A stretch of 64,000 nt of DNA from contig JAHHRN010000001.1 in NCBI GenBank assembly GCA_020025775.1, positions 186,001 through 250,000 of the forward strand, read 5' to 3'. Under the pieces are notes generated by a model, which saw nothing but the letters and a program-made list of their open reading frames with translations, was not told the DNA's origin and ran no database searches. Origin of the DNA: Acutalibacter sp. Lineage in GTDB: Bacteria; Bacillota; Clostridia; Oscillospirales; Acutalibacteraceae. Of the stretch, positions 1-8,740 are shown in pieces (position 1 is the first letter of the stretch; each line of letters begins with the position of its first letter). The translations under genes were made by a program, and so were the position numbers.

Positions 1-599
1 TGGCGTTCGGCAACCTCGTAATACACCTGACAGCTCTTAAAGCCGACCCAGAACGAAAGTGCGCGGAAAAAGGTTTGGCGCTCCGGCATTTCCAGAATAA
101 TTTTGGCGACCTTTTTATCAATGAGTTTAAAGTCGCTTGTGTTTTCCATATCAAAGCCGGTTAAGGAGGACAGGATTTTATAAAACGCACCGGCGCACTT
201 CTTATAAAAGAAGGACTCGTCTCCCCTGTCTTTTTTCATACCCTCGACAATGTCATAGCCCTGCTGCCAAAGCTTATACATTTCCACAATCGTTTGCGGC
301 GGGTGCTGTAAATCACAATCCATAATGACAAAGCAATCGCCCTTGCCGGCTTCGAGACCCGCTAAAATCGCGGCTTCTTTGCCGAAATTGCGGCTGAACT
401 CGATGCCGCGCACACGGGCATCCTTTTGGGATTCCTCTACAATATGTGCATAGGTGGCATCCTTTGAGCCGTCGCTGACGAACAGAAGCTCGCAGGGAAT
501 TTTTTCGGCATCCATGATTTCCAGCACAGTTTTTGCCGTATTGTGAATATTGCCTTCTTCGTTATAGGACGGTATGATAATCGATAATAATGATTTCAA
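1..599 (-). CDS. GT2 family glycosyltransferase (partial)
   Basis: The gene runs off the left edge of the window, so only about 199 N-terminal residues are visible. The translation begins LKSLLSIIIPSYNEEGN, the nucleotide-sugar-binding opening of GT-A family 2 enzymes, and has the metal-binding MDCDLQHPP motif near residue 95. This is the dolichol-phosphate-mannose synthase / GtrB subgroup, which transfers a sugar to a polyprenyl phosphate at the inner face of the membrane; C-terminal membrane helices would lie outside the window. The start is a TTG at 597-599, chosen because AGGGG lies about 10 nt upstream and no in-frame ATG fits. The sugar and lipid acceptor cannot be told from the sequence. 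Confidence 0.85.
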   Translation of the reverse strand, partial: MKSLLSIIIPSYNEEGNIHNTAKTVLEIMDAEKIPCELLFVSDGSKDATYAHIVEESQKDARVRGIEFSRNFGKEAAILAGLEAGKGDCFVIMDCDLQHPPQTIVEMYKLWQQGYDIVEGMKKDRGDESFFYKKCAGAFYKILSSLTGFDMENTSDFKLIDKKVAKIILEMPERQTFFRALSFWVGFKSCQVYYEVAER

Positions 600-663
600 G
601 TGGTGTCATCCCCTATAAGCTTACCGCTTCGAAAAGCCGCAAGGGCCTTTCGTTTTCTGCGGT

Positions 664-1959
664 TTATTTTTCTAAAAGTTTTTCCACATCTTCTACACGA
701 ATGCGTTTGGAGATGATGTAGGTTTTACGAATTTGCTTACCCTTATCGGTGGAGTAAGTACCCTGTTCTTTGGTTTCGGGGCTGAAAATGCCATAAGAGG
801 AGGTTACAACGGTGCCGTCCTCCAAGACAACATTACCGCAGTAGCCGGTATCGGCATTTGCAGTGATGCAGGGCGCATTTTGGTTGTTTAAGTAGGTGTG
901 TGCCACCTTCATGCGAAGCTCGCCTTCTCTGCCATTCTTTAAATCGTCATAGGTACCAACCCAAGCAATCCAGCCTTCGGAATACCAGTTCATGGTTTTC
1001 TTTTCGCGGTTCTTTCGAAGCTTCTCTTTATCTCTTTCAATGGAGCGGAAGGTGATGAACAATCTGCCGTCCGATAAATAATCTGCCTTATGGCGTTCGC
1101 CGCTGAGTGCAGAGGGAGCTTCCACGGGCTTGGACCAGGTTTTGCCCTCATCCTTGGAGAAGGTCAAAAGAGAATTGATATTCTTGGCATTGCTTCGGGT
1201 GATAAGCATCAGCTCGTCGCCTCTGCCGCCCTCAGAGCGCACACACTCAACCTCGCACATATTGGAAGCTTTTTCAATGCCGCGATAGGCTGCGAAATAC
1301 GGTTCGGGCTTAGACCAGTGCATATTGCCCTCGTCATCAAAGGTCAAAATGGTTTTGTAATTGACAAAGCTACTCTCGTGGAACAGACCCATCCACCGAT
1401 CGACGAATTTGCCGTTTTCCTTGAGTTTGGTAAGAGAGCTCATCGGCACAATGGGGAAGCACTGAAAAACGGGGTCATCATTGCCGTAGAAGTTTTGATA
1501 TTCTGTCCAAGTTTTGCCCTCATCGGAAGAAATGGAGCAAGAGAAGCCACCCGGGCTTTTGAGGTTCGGCCACTTCGGATTGCCGCAGGTCAAAATCAGC
1601 TTATCCTCCCAAGCGTGCTCGGTGAATTCCAAGCGGTAAACGGTCGGGGTCTCCAAGGAATTTGCCCAAGATTTGGGGGCATTTTCGATGGTGTCGGGAT
1701 AGGTCAAGCCGCCGTCATGGCTGATTTTGGAAAGGGTTCTGCCCTTGCCGTGACCTTCGGGATAGAAGGTTAAAATACTGCCATCCTTTAAGAGCACGGA
1801 ATCGGGATGACCCAAATAGCCGTTGCCCTCGTCGAGGGTGGTGGGTTCAAAAAGATAAGCAAGCTCCGGGTCAACATTTTCCGGCTTTACACTTAAATCC
1901 ACTTGCGGAATAGTATAATCTCTGCCTTCGGTGGCATATTTTCTCTTAAAAAAACACAT
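664..1959 (-). CDS. Sialidase-like BNR/Asp-box protein
   Basis: A 431-residue protein with three Asp-boxes (S-x-D-x-G-x-T-W): SHDGGLTY at 80-87, SSDEGKTW at 144-151 and SKDEGKTW at 268-275. These are the beta-turn repeats of six-bladed sialidase propellers. There is no signal peptide, so it should act in the cytosol on imported oligosaccharides. It lies 46 bp downstream of the GH35 beta-galactosidase, suggesting joint breakdown of a galactose-containing, possibly sialylated glycan. The canonical RIP motif that supplies the first arginine of the GH33 triad is not obvious; the equivalent place reads GHPDSV. The substrate may therefore not be sialic acid. Fold assignment is firm, activity is not. 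Confidence 0.75.
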   Translation of the reverse strand: MCFFKRKYATEGRDYTIPQVDLSVKPENVDPELAYLFEPTTLDEGNGYLGHPDSVLLKDGSILTFYPEGHGKGRTLSKISHDGGLTYPDTIENAPKSWANSLETPTVYRLEFTEHAWEDKLILTCGNPKWPNLKSPGGFSCSISSDEGKTWTEYQNFYGNDDPVFQCFPIVPMSSLTKLKENGKFVDRWMGLFHESSFVNYKTILTFDDEGNMHWSKPEPYFAAYRGIEKASNMCEVECVRSEGGRGDELMLITRSNAKNINSLLTFSKDEGKTWSKPVEAPSALSGERHKADYLSDGRLFITFRSIERDKEKLRKNREKKTMNWYSEGWIAWVGTYDDLKNGREGELRMKVAHTYLNNQNAPCITANADTGYCGNVVLEDGTVVTSSYGIFSPETKEQGTYSTDKGKQIRKTYIISKRIRVEDVEKLLEK

Positions 1960-2005
1960 AAATCAATAACCTCTCTTTATTTCGTCGAACTGTGCGATTT
2001 TTGTT

Positions 2006-3787
2006 TTATTTAAAGAAGCAAAATCTTCGTTTGTTTTGACTCAGCTGGGGGGTATCGGTCAAGGTGACATAGGGAGAAGAACAGCCCTCCTGCTCGAAAA
2101 TCAGGATTTCGTTTTCTTCCTTTAAAACGTCTTTCGGTACATAGAGGGTTTTCTGCGGACCGATTTCCCAATATCTGCCGAGATTAAAGCCATTGATAAA
2201 GATACAGCCCTTTTTGAAGCCGTCGGGTGAAACGAAGCAGTCAGCCTCGGTAGAAGCTTTAAAGGTGCCTTTAAAGAATTTGGGGAACTTATTGGCGCCG
2301 AGGTTAAAATCAAGCTTGTCGAGAGCATCCATTGGCAGACAGCAAATATCAAAATCAAACAGCGTCTGATTGCCGAGAAGCACTCTTTCTATGCCCTTGC
2401 GGTCATAGAGAGCTTTGCCGTAGTTGACTCTGCCCATGGCTTCAACGAAGATTTCGATTTTGCATTCTTCTTTGCATCCGCCAAACAGCATGGTGAAGCC
2501 GTCCGCATGCTTACAGCCCTTGTTTTCATGGCGATAATAGGTCTTTTTAAGTTCGCCGTTCACAAACACATAGGCATTATCGTGCACGCCCTCGAACTGT
2601 AAAAGTCCCGCGCCGTAGCTGCCTTTCAAAGTGGTGGAATACAGAATGTAGCCGAAATTCTGGTCGAAATATTCCATATTTTCCGGTGTGGGAGAATGGT
2701 GGAATTCGCCGATATTCTGTAGATTCTCAAAAAGTCCCGTGGATTCCTTCAGCTCCACCCTGCCGATATTTTGTAATTTCGGTTCGGGTGGAAGCTCACC
2801 AAGGGGCAGATTTTGCTTTTCGTGCATCATCTTGCGGATTTTATGGTAGGTTTCGGTGTAGGCGCCCCATTCGGTCAAGGGCGCGTTATAGTCGTAGCTC
2901 GTAACGGTCGGCTGATAAGCTCCATTATGATTTGCACCGGCGGTAAAGCCGAAATTGGTGCCGCCGTGGAACATATACATATTAAACGAAGCATCCAGCT
3001 CCAAGAAATTCTTAATTTCATGCACAACTTCGATGCTCGGGCGGGTGTGGTGCTTATCTGCCCAATGGTCGAACCAGCCGTCCCAAAATTCCGCGCACAT
3101 ATAGGGTGCATTTTCCTGATAAGCTTTAAGCTTCGGGAATGCGGTTTTACTACGGCTGCCGAAATTGAGGGCCTTGAAAATGCCGGGCAAGCCGCCACCG
3201 GTGAGCATGTAGTCGCAGTCACCGTCGGAAGTAAACAGGAACGTATCGGTCATGCCGGTTTCTTCCATAATATTTAAAACGGACTGCAAATACGCCTTGT
3301 CGTTGCCATAACTGCCGTATTCATTTTCAACCTGCAAAGCCAGGATGTTGCCGCCGTTCTTTTGCAATAAGGGAGTAATCTCTTTAGAGAGCGCCGCATA
3401 GTAATTTTTTACGCACTCGAGATAGGGCGCATAGTTACAGCGCAGACGCATGTTGCGGTCTTTTAAGAGCCACGCCGGCAAGCCGCCGAAGTCCCATTCT
3501 GCGCAGATATACGGGCCAGGACGCACAATGGCATAAAGGCCGACCTTTTGCGCTGTTCTTAAAAATTCGGCAATATCGAGCATACCGTCGAAGTGAAATT
3601 CGCCGGGTTTCGGCTCATGGAGATTCCAAGAGGTATAGGTTTCTACGGTATTAAAGCCTGCCGCCTTTAATTTCAAAAGACGGTCTTCCCAGTAGCATCT
3701 AGGAATGCGGAAATAGTGCATCGCACCGGAATAAATGTGAAATGGTTTCTCGTCCATATAGAACTGACCGTCTTGAATTCTAAGCAT
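2006..3787 (-). CDS. GH35 beta-galactosidase
   Basis: A 593-residue glycoside hydrolase family 35 enzyme that releases terminal beta-galactose. The TIM barrel begins near residue 10 (SGAMHYFRIPR). The family signature QVENEYG places the acid/base at Glu156, and the nucleophile is predicted as Glu233 in CAEFWDGW; YMFHGGTNFG follows at about 270. The C-terminal half holds two jelly-roll domains (GYILYST, GFNLGRYW) usual for the family. No signal peptide is present, so it is cytosolic and needs oligosaccharide import. It is full length for bacterial GH35. It probably forms a transcription unit with the sialidase-like gene downstream. The start is an ATG with a modest AAGGAG-type site upstream. 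Confidence 0.95.
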   Translation of the reverse strand: MLRIQDGQFYMDEKPFHIYSGAMHYFRIPRCYWEDRLLKLKAAGFNTVETYTSWNLHEPKPGEFHFDGMLDIAEFLRTAQKVGLYAIVRPGPYICAEWDFGGLPAWLLKDRNMRLRCNYAPYLECVKNYYAALSKEITPLLQKNGGNILALQVENEYGSYGNDKAYLQSVLNIMEETGMTDTFLFTSDGDCDYMLTGGGLPGIFKALNFGSRSKTAFPKLKAYQENAPYMCAEFWDGWFDHWADKHHTRPSIEVVHEIKNFLELDASFNMYMFHGGTNFGFTAGANHNGAYQPTVTSYDYNAPLTEWGAYTETYHKIRKMMHEKQNLPLGELPPEPKLQNIGRVELKESTGLFENLQNIGEFHHSPTPENMEYFDQNFGYILYSTTLKGSYGAGLLQFEGVHDNAYVFVNGELKKTYYRHENKGCKHADGFTMLFGGCKEECKIEIFVEAMGRVNYGKALYDRKGIERVLLGNQTLFDFDICCLPMDALDKLDFNLGANKFPKFFKGTFKASTEADCFVSPDGFKKGCIFINGFNLGRYWEIGPQKTLYVPKDVLKEENEILIFEQEGCSSPYVTLTDTPQLSQNKRRFCFFK

Positions 3788-3818
3788 AGAAAAAACTCCT
3801 TTGCGGTAAATATAAAAT

Positions 3819-4673
3819 TTAAACTGCTTCTAAGTATTCTTCTAAAGTAAGATTGCCGCTTTGCATTTCTTTTGCGGCATCGACGCCGACATAACGCCAA
3901 TGGAATGGCAGGAACTGCACGCCGGTAACGGCTTCCTTGCCCTCAGGATAACGTAAAATAAAGCCGTAATCCGCCGCATGAATCAAAAGCCATGCGTATT
4001 CCTTGGAGGTGGCAAACTCAGCGCTTGCCTTACCGATGTCCAAAGAAAGCCCCAAATTGTGCTCCGAACAGCCTGCCGGCAAAATCGTTTCGGCGGTTTT
4101 CTGTTTGGCATCCGCTTCGGAAAGCCCCTGTCTTAAAAAGAAGCTCACCTTGCGGTCATAATTTTCTTTTTGGCGGGCATAGGAACGGTGGCCGGAATAG
4201 GGATAGAGTAAAAGCCCATCCTCTTTAGCGGCATCATACATTGCGCGGAACTGCGGCACAACGCGGCTGTCGAGCTGTACGGCACTGCCGGGAATGGCAG
4301 GCAGAAGCTCGGGCAGATAGCTCGGCGGCAAGGTATAATAGCGATTCACCAGCGTCAGCGCCCACTCCTCCCCGGCGGGGGAAACGGTCACGGGCGTGCC
4401 GTCGTCCTTCTTTTGCGGCAACTCCGGCTTTTTAACAGCGGAAGCCGCTGTCCCAGCCTCCGGCGAGGATTCGCGGTTCTCGTCCTCTGCGCTCGTTTCT
4501 TCCGGCACTGCTTCTGTCGGTGCTTCGGTCACGATTTCTACAGTTTCTGAAACTGTGCCTTTTTTGTCTCGGGTTAAATAGTAACCTAAAGAAAGCCCTC
4601 CTAAAACGAGGACCAAAAATAACGCCATAACGGCCTTTGTGAGCTTTACCTTACGGCTCATCTGCTTCGCCAT
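3819..4673 (-). CDS. VanY-type D-Ala-D-Ala carboxypeptidase (M15B)
   Basis: A 284-residue single-pass membrane peptidase. Residues 11-32 form an N-terminal membrane anchor, followed by an acidic, Thr/Glu/Pro-rich linker to about residue 100 and the M15B catalytic domain. The zinc motif S-x-H-x-x-G-x-x-x-D is SEHNLGLSLD at 203-212 (ligands His205, Asp212), and the third ligand is His258 in PFHWRYVG. The domain faces the wall, where such enzymes trim the terminal D-alanine of peptidoglycan stem peptides. There are no vancomycin-resistance genes (vanH, vanA, vanX) nearby, so it is a housekeeping wall-maturation enzyme rather than a resistance determinant. It is transcribed divergently from the M28 peptidase gene. 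Confidence 0.9.
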   Translation of the reverse strand: MAKQMSRKVKLTKAVMALFLVLVLGGLSLGYYLTRDKKGTVSETVEIVTEAPTEAVPEETSAEDENRESSPEAGTAASAVKKPELPQKKDDGTPVTVSPAGEEWALTLVNRYYTLPPSYLPELLPAIPGSAVQLDSRVVPQFRAMYDAAKEDGLLLYPYSGHRSYARQKENYDRKVSFFLRQGLSEADAKQKTAETILPAGCSEHNLGLSLDIGKASAEFATSKEYAWLLIHAADYGFILRYPEGKEAVTGVQFLPFHWRYVGVDAAKEMQSGNLTLEEYLEAV

Positions 4674-4785
4674 GTTTCCACCCTTTTCTCGAAGGTATTC
4701 TAATCTTTTATTTTAAAGGATTTTTATAGGATTGTCAACTGATTCCAGCCCTTGTGTCTAACTTCTTTTAAAACCGATTTTCCTA

Positions 4786-4814
4786 TCGACTTTGCGTGCA
4801 GATTATGGTAAAAT
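4786..4814 (+). promoter_or_regulatory. Candidate sigma-A promoter of the M28 peptidase gene
   Basis: TCGACT and TAAAAT are separated by 17 nt, 55 bp before the start codon. The -35 is imperfect (4 of 6), the -10 good (5 of 6). The gene is monocistronic and divergent from its left neighbour, so it needs its own promoter in this gap. Confidence 0.45.
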
Positions 4815-4868
4815 AAGATTTGGCTTTGGAGCACAAAGTACAAAAAACAAAGATTTGGAAGTGATTAC

Positions 4869-6122
4869 ATGCTTGCACGAGAAAGCAATGCAAACTACCC
4901 TGCTCGCCGTCGTGAAATGACCAATTACACGATTCGCGAAGTCAAAAAGATCTGTAAAGAAATCGGACCCCGTGAATCTGGTGAGGAAAGCGAAAGAAAG
5001 GCACAGGCCTATGTCGCAGAATCCATGAAGAATGTCGCGGATTCCGTGGAAATAGAGGACTTCGAATTACATCCGAAAGCCTTCATGGGCTGGGTTCTCC
5101 TCGACGTTATTTTGATGATGATTTCCTCCGTTTTATTCCTCTGCGGTCGTTTTTCCGCAGATGCTCAAACGCCTTTAACTGTAGCAGCTCTTATTCTTTC
5201 GAGCTTCTCTCTTCTTTTCATGGTGTTTGAATTCTTATTCTACAAACCGATTTTAGACCCCTTCTTCCCCAAACGCCAAACCTGCAACGTGGTTTGCACC
5301 CGTAAGCCCAAGGGTGAAGTTAAAAAGCGCATCATCTTCTCCGGCCACATCGACTCCGCTTATGAATGGACTTACACACATCTCGGCGGCGGCAAGCTCT
5401 TAACCGCAGTGATTGCCTTAGCCTTTGGCTCTGTATTCGTACACTTTGTGCTCGATATTATCGGTCTTTTCAACATTCCGCAGTGGCTCGATACCACCAT
5501 TATGGTTATCGGCATTGTTTGCACCTTCCCGATTATTCTCGGTGCTTTCTTCGTAAACTGGAAGAGAGTTGTTCCGGGCGCAAACGACAACTTAACCGGC
5601 GTTTTCGCTTCTATGGCTGTTTTACAGTACATGAATGCAAACGATATTCGTTTTGAGAACACCGAAGTTGTTGCTGTTTCCATGGCTTGTGAAGAAGCTG
5701 GCCTTCGCGGTGCGAAAGCTTTCGCTAAGAAGCACGCAAACGAAGATGACGTAGAAACCGTATTCGTTGCAACCGACACCCTCAGAGATTTCGATTACAT
5801 GGGCGTTTACAACAAGGATATGTCCGGTACTGTAAAGCTTGACGCACGCGCAGCTGCGATGCTCAAAAAGGCAAGTGAAATTGCCGGCTACAACTTAGAT
5901 TACGCAAACGTATTCTTCGGTTCTTCCGACGCAGCAGCCATTCAGCAGGGCGGCATGAACGCCGTTGCTCTTGCCGCTATGGATCCCGCACCGGCAAGAT
6001 ATTACCACACCCGCGGCGACACAGCCGACAACTTAGACCCCAAGACCATTGAAGCAGGCGTAGACATTCTTTTGGAAACCGCTTTCCTCTTTGATTCCGA
6101 GGGCTTAAAAGAAAGCTATTAA
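4869..6122 (+). CDS. M28 family membrane aminopeptidase
   Basis: A 417-residue zinc peptidase of family M28. Predicted ligands in order are His160 (SGHIDSAYEW), Asp240 (PGANDN), Glu276 after catalytic Glu275 (ACEEAG), Asp303 (ATDT) and His380 (YYHTRGDT). It is unusual in carrying four hydrophobic segments inside the peptidase sequence: about 74-92, 103-124, 176-200 and 210-228, the last two falling between the first two zinc ligands. It is probably an integral membrane peptidase. The start at 4869 has GGAAG 7 nt upstream; the ATG at 4917 has no ribosome-binding site. It is one of only two left-arm genes transcribed against the leading strand and stands alone between divergent and convergent neighbours. 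The substrate is unknown. Confidence 0.85.
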   Translation: MLARESNANYPARRREMTNYTIREVKKICKEIGPRESGEESERKAQAYVAESMKNVADSVEIEDFELHPKAFMGWVLLDVILMMISSVLFLCGRFSADAQTPLTVAALILSSFSLLFMVFEFLFYKPILDPFFPKRQTCNVVCTRKPKGEVKKRIIFSGHIDSAYEWTYTHLGGGKLLTAVIALAFGSVFVHFVLDIIGLFNIPQWLDTTIMVIGIVCTFPIILGAFFVNWKRVVPGANDNLTGVFASMAVLQYMNANDIRFENTEVVAVSMACEEAGLRGAKAFAKKHANEDDVETVFVATDTLRDFDYMGVYNKDMSGTVKLDARAAAMLKKASEIAGYNLDYANVFFGSSDAAAIQQGGMNAVALAAMDPAPARYYHTRGDTADNLDPKTIEAGVDILLETAFLFDSEGLKESY

Positions 6123-6139
6123 GCAAAAGCTTACATAAA

Positions 6140-6171
6140 AACAGCCGAGTGATTTTTTCACTCGGCTGTTT
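6140..6171. terminator. Bidirectional rho-independent terminator
   Basis: A 12-bp stem AACAGCCGAGTG/CACTCGGCTGTT with a T-rich loop and T-tract on the plus strand. It lies between the convergent M28 peptidase and EEP-family genes and can serve both. Confidence 0.85.
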
Positions 6172-6188
6172 CTTTTTATTTAAAAGAT

Positions 6189-7202
6189 TTAATCCTCTAA
6201 AACTTTTTCCAAAGCTTCGACGGCGAGGTTAATTTCTACCTGAGAAGCATCCTCGCGCAAATGTCTTGCTAAAATCAGCGCACCTCTGACCTCGGGATCA
6301 CTTGAGGCAAGTGCCTGTGCGTCGGCGATGTAGGATTCCAAAAGCTGACGGGAGGGCATTTTTTCATCTAAGAATTCAAATTCCGCATAGAGCATGCTGT
6401 GGTCGGAAAGCTTGCTGTTTTTCACGGCTTCGGATTTTACAAGGCGAAGGTTGCGGGTCGTTACGATATTGTCTATCGCATAGACCTTCATGTTTTCATC
6501 CTCTTCGTTGTAGGTATCCACCCAGTTGCCGTTGTAGCCGTTGGTAATGTTATAATTCTTGAGGAACGGGTCGCATTCGCGGTAATCCTGGTCGGTGTTG
6601 AAATCGCCCGTTAAAATCTTATAGGGGCAGGAATCGCTGTTTAAAATCTCTACCATTTCGCAAATCTGCGCGCGGCGCTTTTCCTTATTGAGCCAATCGA
6701 AATGCGTATTATAGATATGTACCACTCTGCCGCCCTTTTGCACGCTGATCATTTCCCAGGCGCAAACCTCGGTTTCGCCTGCCTGCGCGAATAAGCCGCC
6801 GGAGCGCTTGGCAATTTCCATGTTGGATGCCATACCGATGCCGTATTCGCCGCCCTGATAGTCAAAGCGTTTCTGGAAATCGACATAAGGATAAATTTCG
6901 CACTCTGCCAAATCCTGCATTAAATCGCGTTTATTGCGTTTTGTGAACTTGTCTACCTCTTGGAAACCAGCCACGTCGATTGCATAGGCCTCGAGCTGTT
7001 GGTTGACTCTTTTCATCTTCGGATGGTCATAGGCAGCCAAATTGAAGGTCGCAATTCGAATATGGTTGCTGTCTGTCGGCTGGCAGACGGTTTCGGGCGT
7101 TTTGCTGGCTTGCGAAACGTAAATCAGCGTACCGGCTAAAATCACAATGATTGCCGCCATAATCGAAAAGCCTAAAATCAGACCTTTTTTCTGTTTATCC
7201 AT
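6189..7202 (-). CDS. Membrane-anchored endonuclease/exonuclease/phosphatase family protein
   Basis: A 337-residue protein with a 12-30 membrane anchor and an EEP (DNase I-like) domain at about 48-275. Fold motifs are visible: RIATFNLAAYDH, AGFQEVD (metal-binding Glu), YNTHFDW, LTGDFNTDQDY (catalytic Asp/Asn) and LSDHSML (catalytic His). The anchor places the domain outside the cell. The last 55 residues form a separate helical segment ending EKVLED that resembles a FIVAR-type surface-protein module. Members of this superfamily cut DNA, sphingomyelin or inositol phosphates, and the substrate here cannot be told. The start has AAAGGAG 8 nt upstream. It appears monocistronic. Confidence 0.8.
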   Translation of the reverse strand: MDKQKKGLILGFSIMAAIIVILAGTLIYVSQASKTPETVCQPTDSNHIRIATFNLAAYDHPKMKRVNQQLEAYAIDVAGFQEVDKFTKRNKRDLMQDLAECEIYPYVDFQKRFDYQGGEYGIGMASNMEIAKRSGGLFAQAGETEVCAWEMISVQKGGRVVHIYNTHFDWLNKEKRRAQICEMVEILNSDSCPYKILTGDFNTDQDYRECDPFLKNYNITNGYNGNWVDTYNEEDENMKVYAIDNIVTTRNLRLVKSEAVKNSKLSDHSMLYAEFEFLDEKMPSRQLLESYIADAQALASSDPEVRGALILARHLREDASQVEINLAVEALEKVLED

Positions 7203-7230
7203 GGTTCACGCTCCTTTTATAGTTTTACAT

Positions 7231-7239
7231 ATCATAGCA
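7231..7239 (-). promoter_or_regulatory. Extended -10 element (EEP-family gene)
   Basis: On the minus strand this reads TGCTATGAT, an extended -10, about 30 bp before the start codon. The -35 (TGTCTT at 17 nt) is poor, which is usual when an extended -10 is present. The same ATGCTAT core recurs before aspS, parA and the CPBP gene. Confidence 0.4.
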
Positions 7240-7282
7240 TAAAACCACGAAAAAAGACACTGTTTTTTTATTTTTCATAAAA

Positions 7283-7311
7283 AAGAGCACTCTCTTTCAG
7301 AAAGTGCTCTT
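7283..7311 (-). terminator. Rho-independent terminator after the M18 aminopeptidase gene
   Basis: A 9-bp stem AAGAGCACT/AGTGCTCTT, followed on the minus strand by a run of T residues. It sits 26 bp beyond the stop codon and closes the tsaC-coaE-slt-M18 gene group. Confidence 0.85.
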
Positions 7312-7336
7312 GTCGTTTTAGGGGGAATTTTTGATT

Positions 7337-8740
7337 TTATCTTTCAAAAAATGCCTTGAAAGCTCTGTATGCCATATAGACGTCGAGCTTAGAAACCACT
7401 TCGAACGGGGCATGCATGGAAAGTACCGGAACGCCGAGGTCTACAACATCAATGTCGAGCGCGGCAAGGTACATAGCCACGGTTCCGCCGCCGCCTGCAT
7501 CTACTGCGCCAAGTTCGGCGCACTGCCAGGTGACTTCGTTTTCGTCGAGCAGGCTTCTAATCTCTGCCATAAATTCAGCGGAAGCATCGGAAGTGCCACT
7601 CTTGCCTCTGGAGCCGGTGTATTTGGTAATGGTTACGCCCTTGTTGAGGTATGCCGCATTCGTTTTTTCGGTCACTTCGGGGAAGGTCGGGTCAAATGCC
7701 GCGTTTACGTCAGCGGAAAGGCACTTGGTGTTACGCAGTACGGTGTGATAGTTTTCGCCGTTTGCCTTTGCCAAATCCGCAATGAAGAAGCGAAGATAAG
7801 AGGAATTGAGACCCGTGTTGCCGTCGGAGCCGATTTCTTCTTTATCGGTAAGGCAAGTAATGCAGGTGTATTCGGGGTTTTCTGTAGCGAAAATCGCCTC
7901 AGCCGCCGGATAAGCGCAAACCTTATCATCATGACCGTAAGCACCGATCATGCTTCTGTCGAAACCGATGTCTCTTGCCTTAGCGGCAGGAACAGCCTCA
8001 AGCTCGGCGGAGAGGAAGTCCGCTTCGGTCATGTCGTACTTTTCATAGAGAATATTTAAAATGTTGAGTTTTACCTGCTCGCCGGCTTCATCGTCAGAGA
8101 ACGGACGGCTGCCAACTAAGAGGTTGAGCTCTTCGCCACGAACACCGTCGGCAAGGGTTCTCTTCATCTGCTCCTGACCGAGATGCGGCAGTAAATCGGT
8201 GACAACGAACTGCGGGTCGTTTTCATCTTCACCGATGTTGACGCGAATGACTTCGCCGTTTTTCTTAACTACTGCGCCGTGTAACGCCATGGGAACAGTT
8301 GTCCACTGGTATTTCTTGATGCCGCCGTAATAATGGGTCTTAAAGAGTGCCAATTCACTGCTCTCGTAAAGCGGAGAGGGCTTTAAGTCGAGTCTCGGGG
8401 AATCAATGTGTGCGGCGGAAAGGCGAACGCCTTCGGAAAGAGCTTTTTTACCGATAACGGCAAGCACAATGCTCTTGCCTCTGTTGTTGAAATAAATCTT
8501 TGCGCCTGCTTCGTATTTCTTATCGCGGTCAAAGGGCACATAGCCGAGGCTCTCTGCCTTTTTCACCATATACTGCACAGCTTCGCGTTCGATTTTTGCT
8601 TCGTTTAAGAATGCCATATAGCCGTCGCAGAACGCATCTGCCTTGGCGATTTCTTCTTTAGAAAGCGTAGCTGCAGCGTTCGGATGCTGCATAAAGAGCT
8701 TTTCTTTTAAAAGTTCAGTCTGTGTTTTTTCCTGTGCCAT
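7337..8740 (-). CDS. M18 family aminopeptidase
   Basis: A 467-residue cytosolic M18 (aspartyl aminopeptidase family) enzyme that removes N-terminal residues from peptides. Recognisable segments are AAHIDSPRLDLKP (first zinc histidine), the two-metal DKEEIGSDGNTG region, CLSADVNAAFDP, and the C-terminal SMHAPFEVVSKLDVYMAYRAF, whose histidine is a metal ligand. Its length and the insertion after HYYGGIKKYQW fit the longer clostridial/thermotogal subgroup (apeA type) rather than the ~430-residue apeB type. It overlaps the 3' end of the upstream transglycosylase gene by 26 bp, suggesting translational coupling, although it has its own AAGGAG site. Confidence 0.93.
   Translation of the reverse strand: MAQEKTQTELLKEKLFMQHPNAAATLSKEEIAKADAFCDGYMAFLNEAKIEREAVQYMVKKAESLGYVPFDRDKKYEAGAKIYFNNRGKSIVLAVIGKKALSEGVRLSAAHIDSPRLDLKPSPLYESSELALFKTHYYGGIKKYQWTTVPMALHGAVVKKNGEVIRVNIGEDENDPQFVVTDLLPHLGQEQMKRTLADGVRGEELNLLVGSRPFSDDEAGEQVKLNILNILYEKYDMTEADFLSAELEAVPAAKARDIGFDRSMIGAYGHDDKVCAYPAAEAIFATENPEYTCITCLTDKEEIGSDGNTGLNSSYLRFFIADLAKANGENYHTVLRNTKCLSADVNAAFDPTFPEVTEKTNAAYLNKGVTITKYTGSRGKSGTSDASAEFMAEIRSLLDENEVTWQCAELGAVDAGGGGTVAMYLAALDIDVVDLGVPVLSMHAPFEVVSKLDVYMAYRAFKAFFER

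Noticed and set aside
1090..1773. 227-codon plus-strand frame opposite the sialidase-like gene
   Set aside because: It is a shadow: the minus-strand frame has Asp-boxes and full length, the plus frame has no ribosome-binding site or recognisable domain.
3819..4673. Vancomycin-resistance determinant (vanY)
   Set aside because: No vanR/S/H/A/X genes nearby; isolated VanY-like carboxypeptidases are common housekeeping enzymes.
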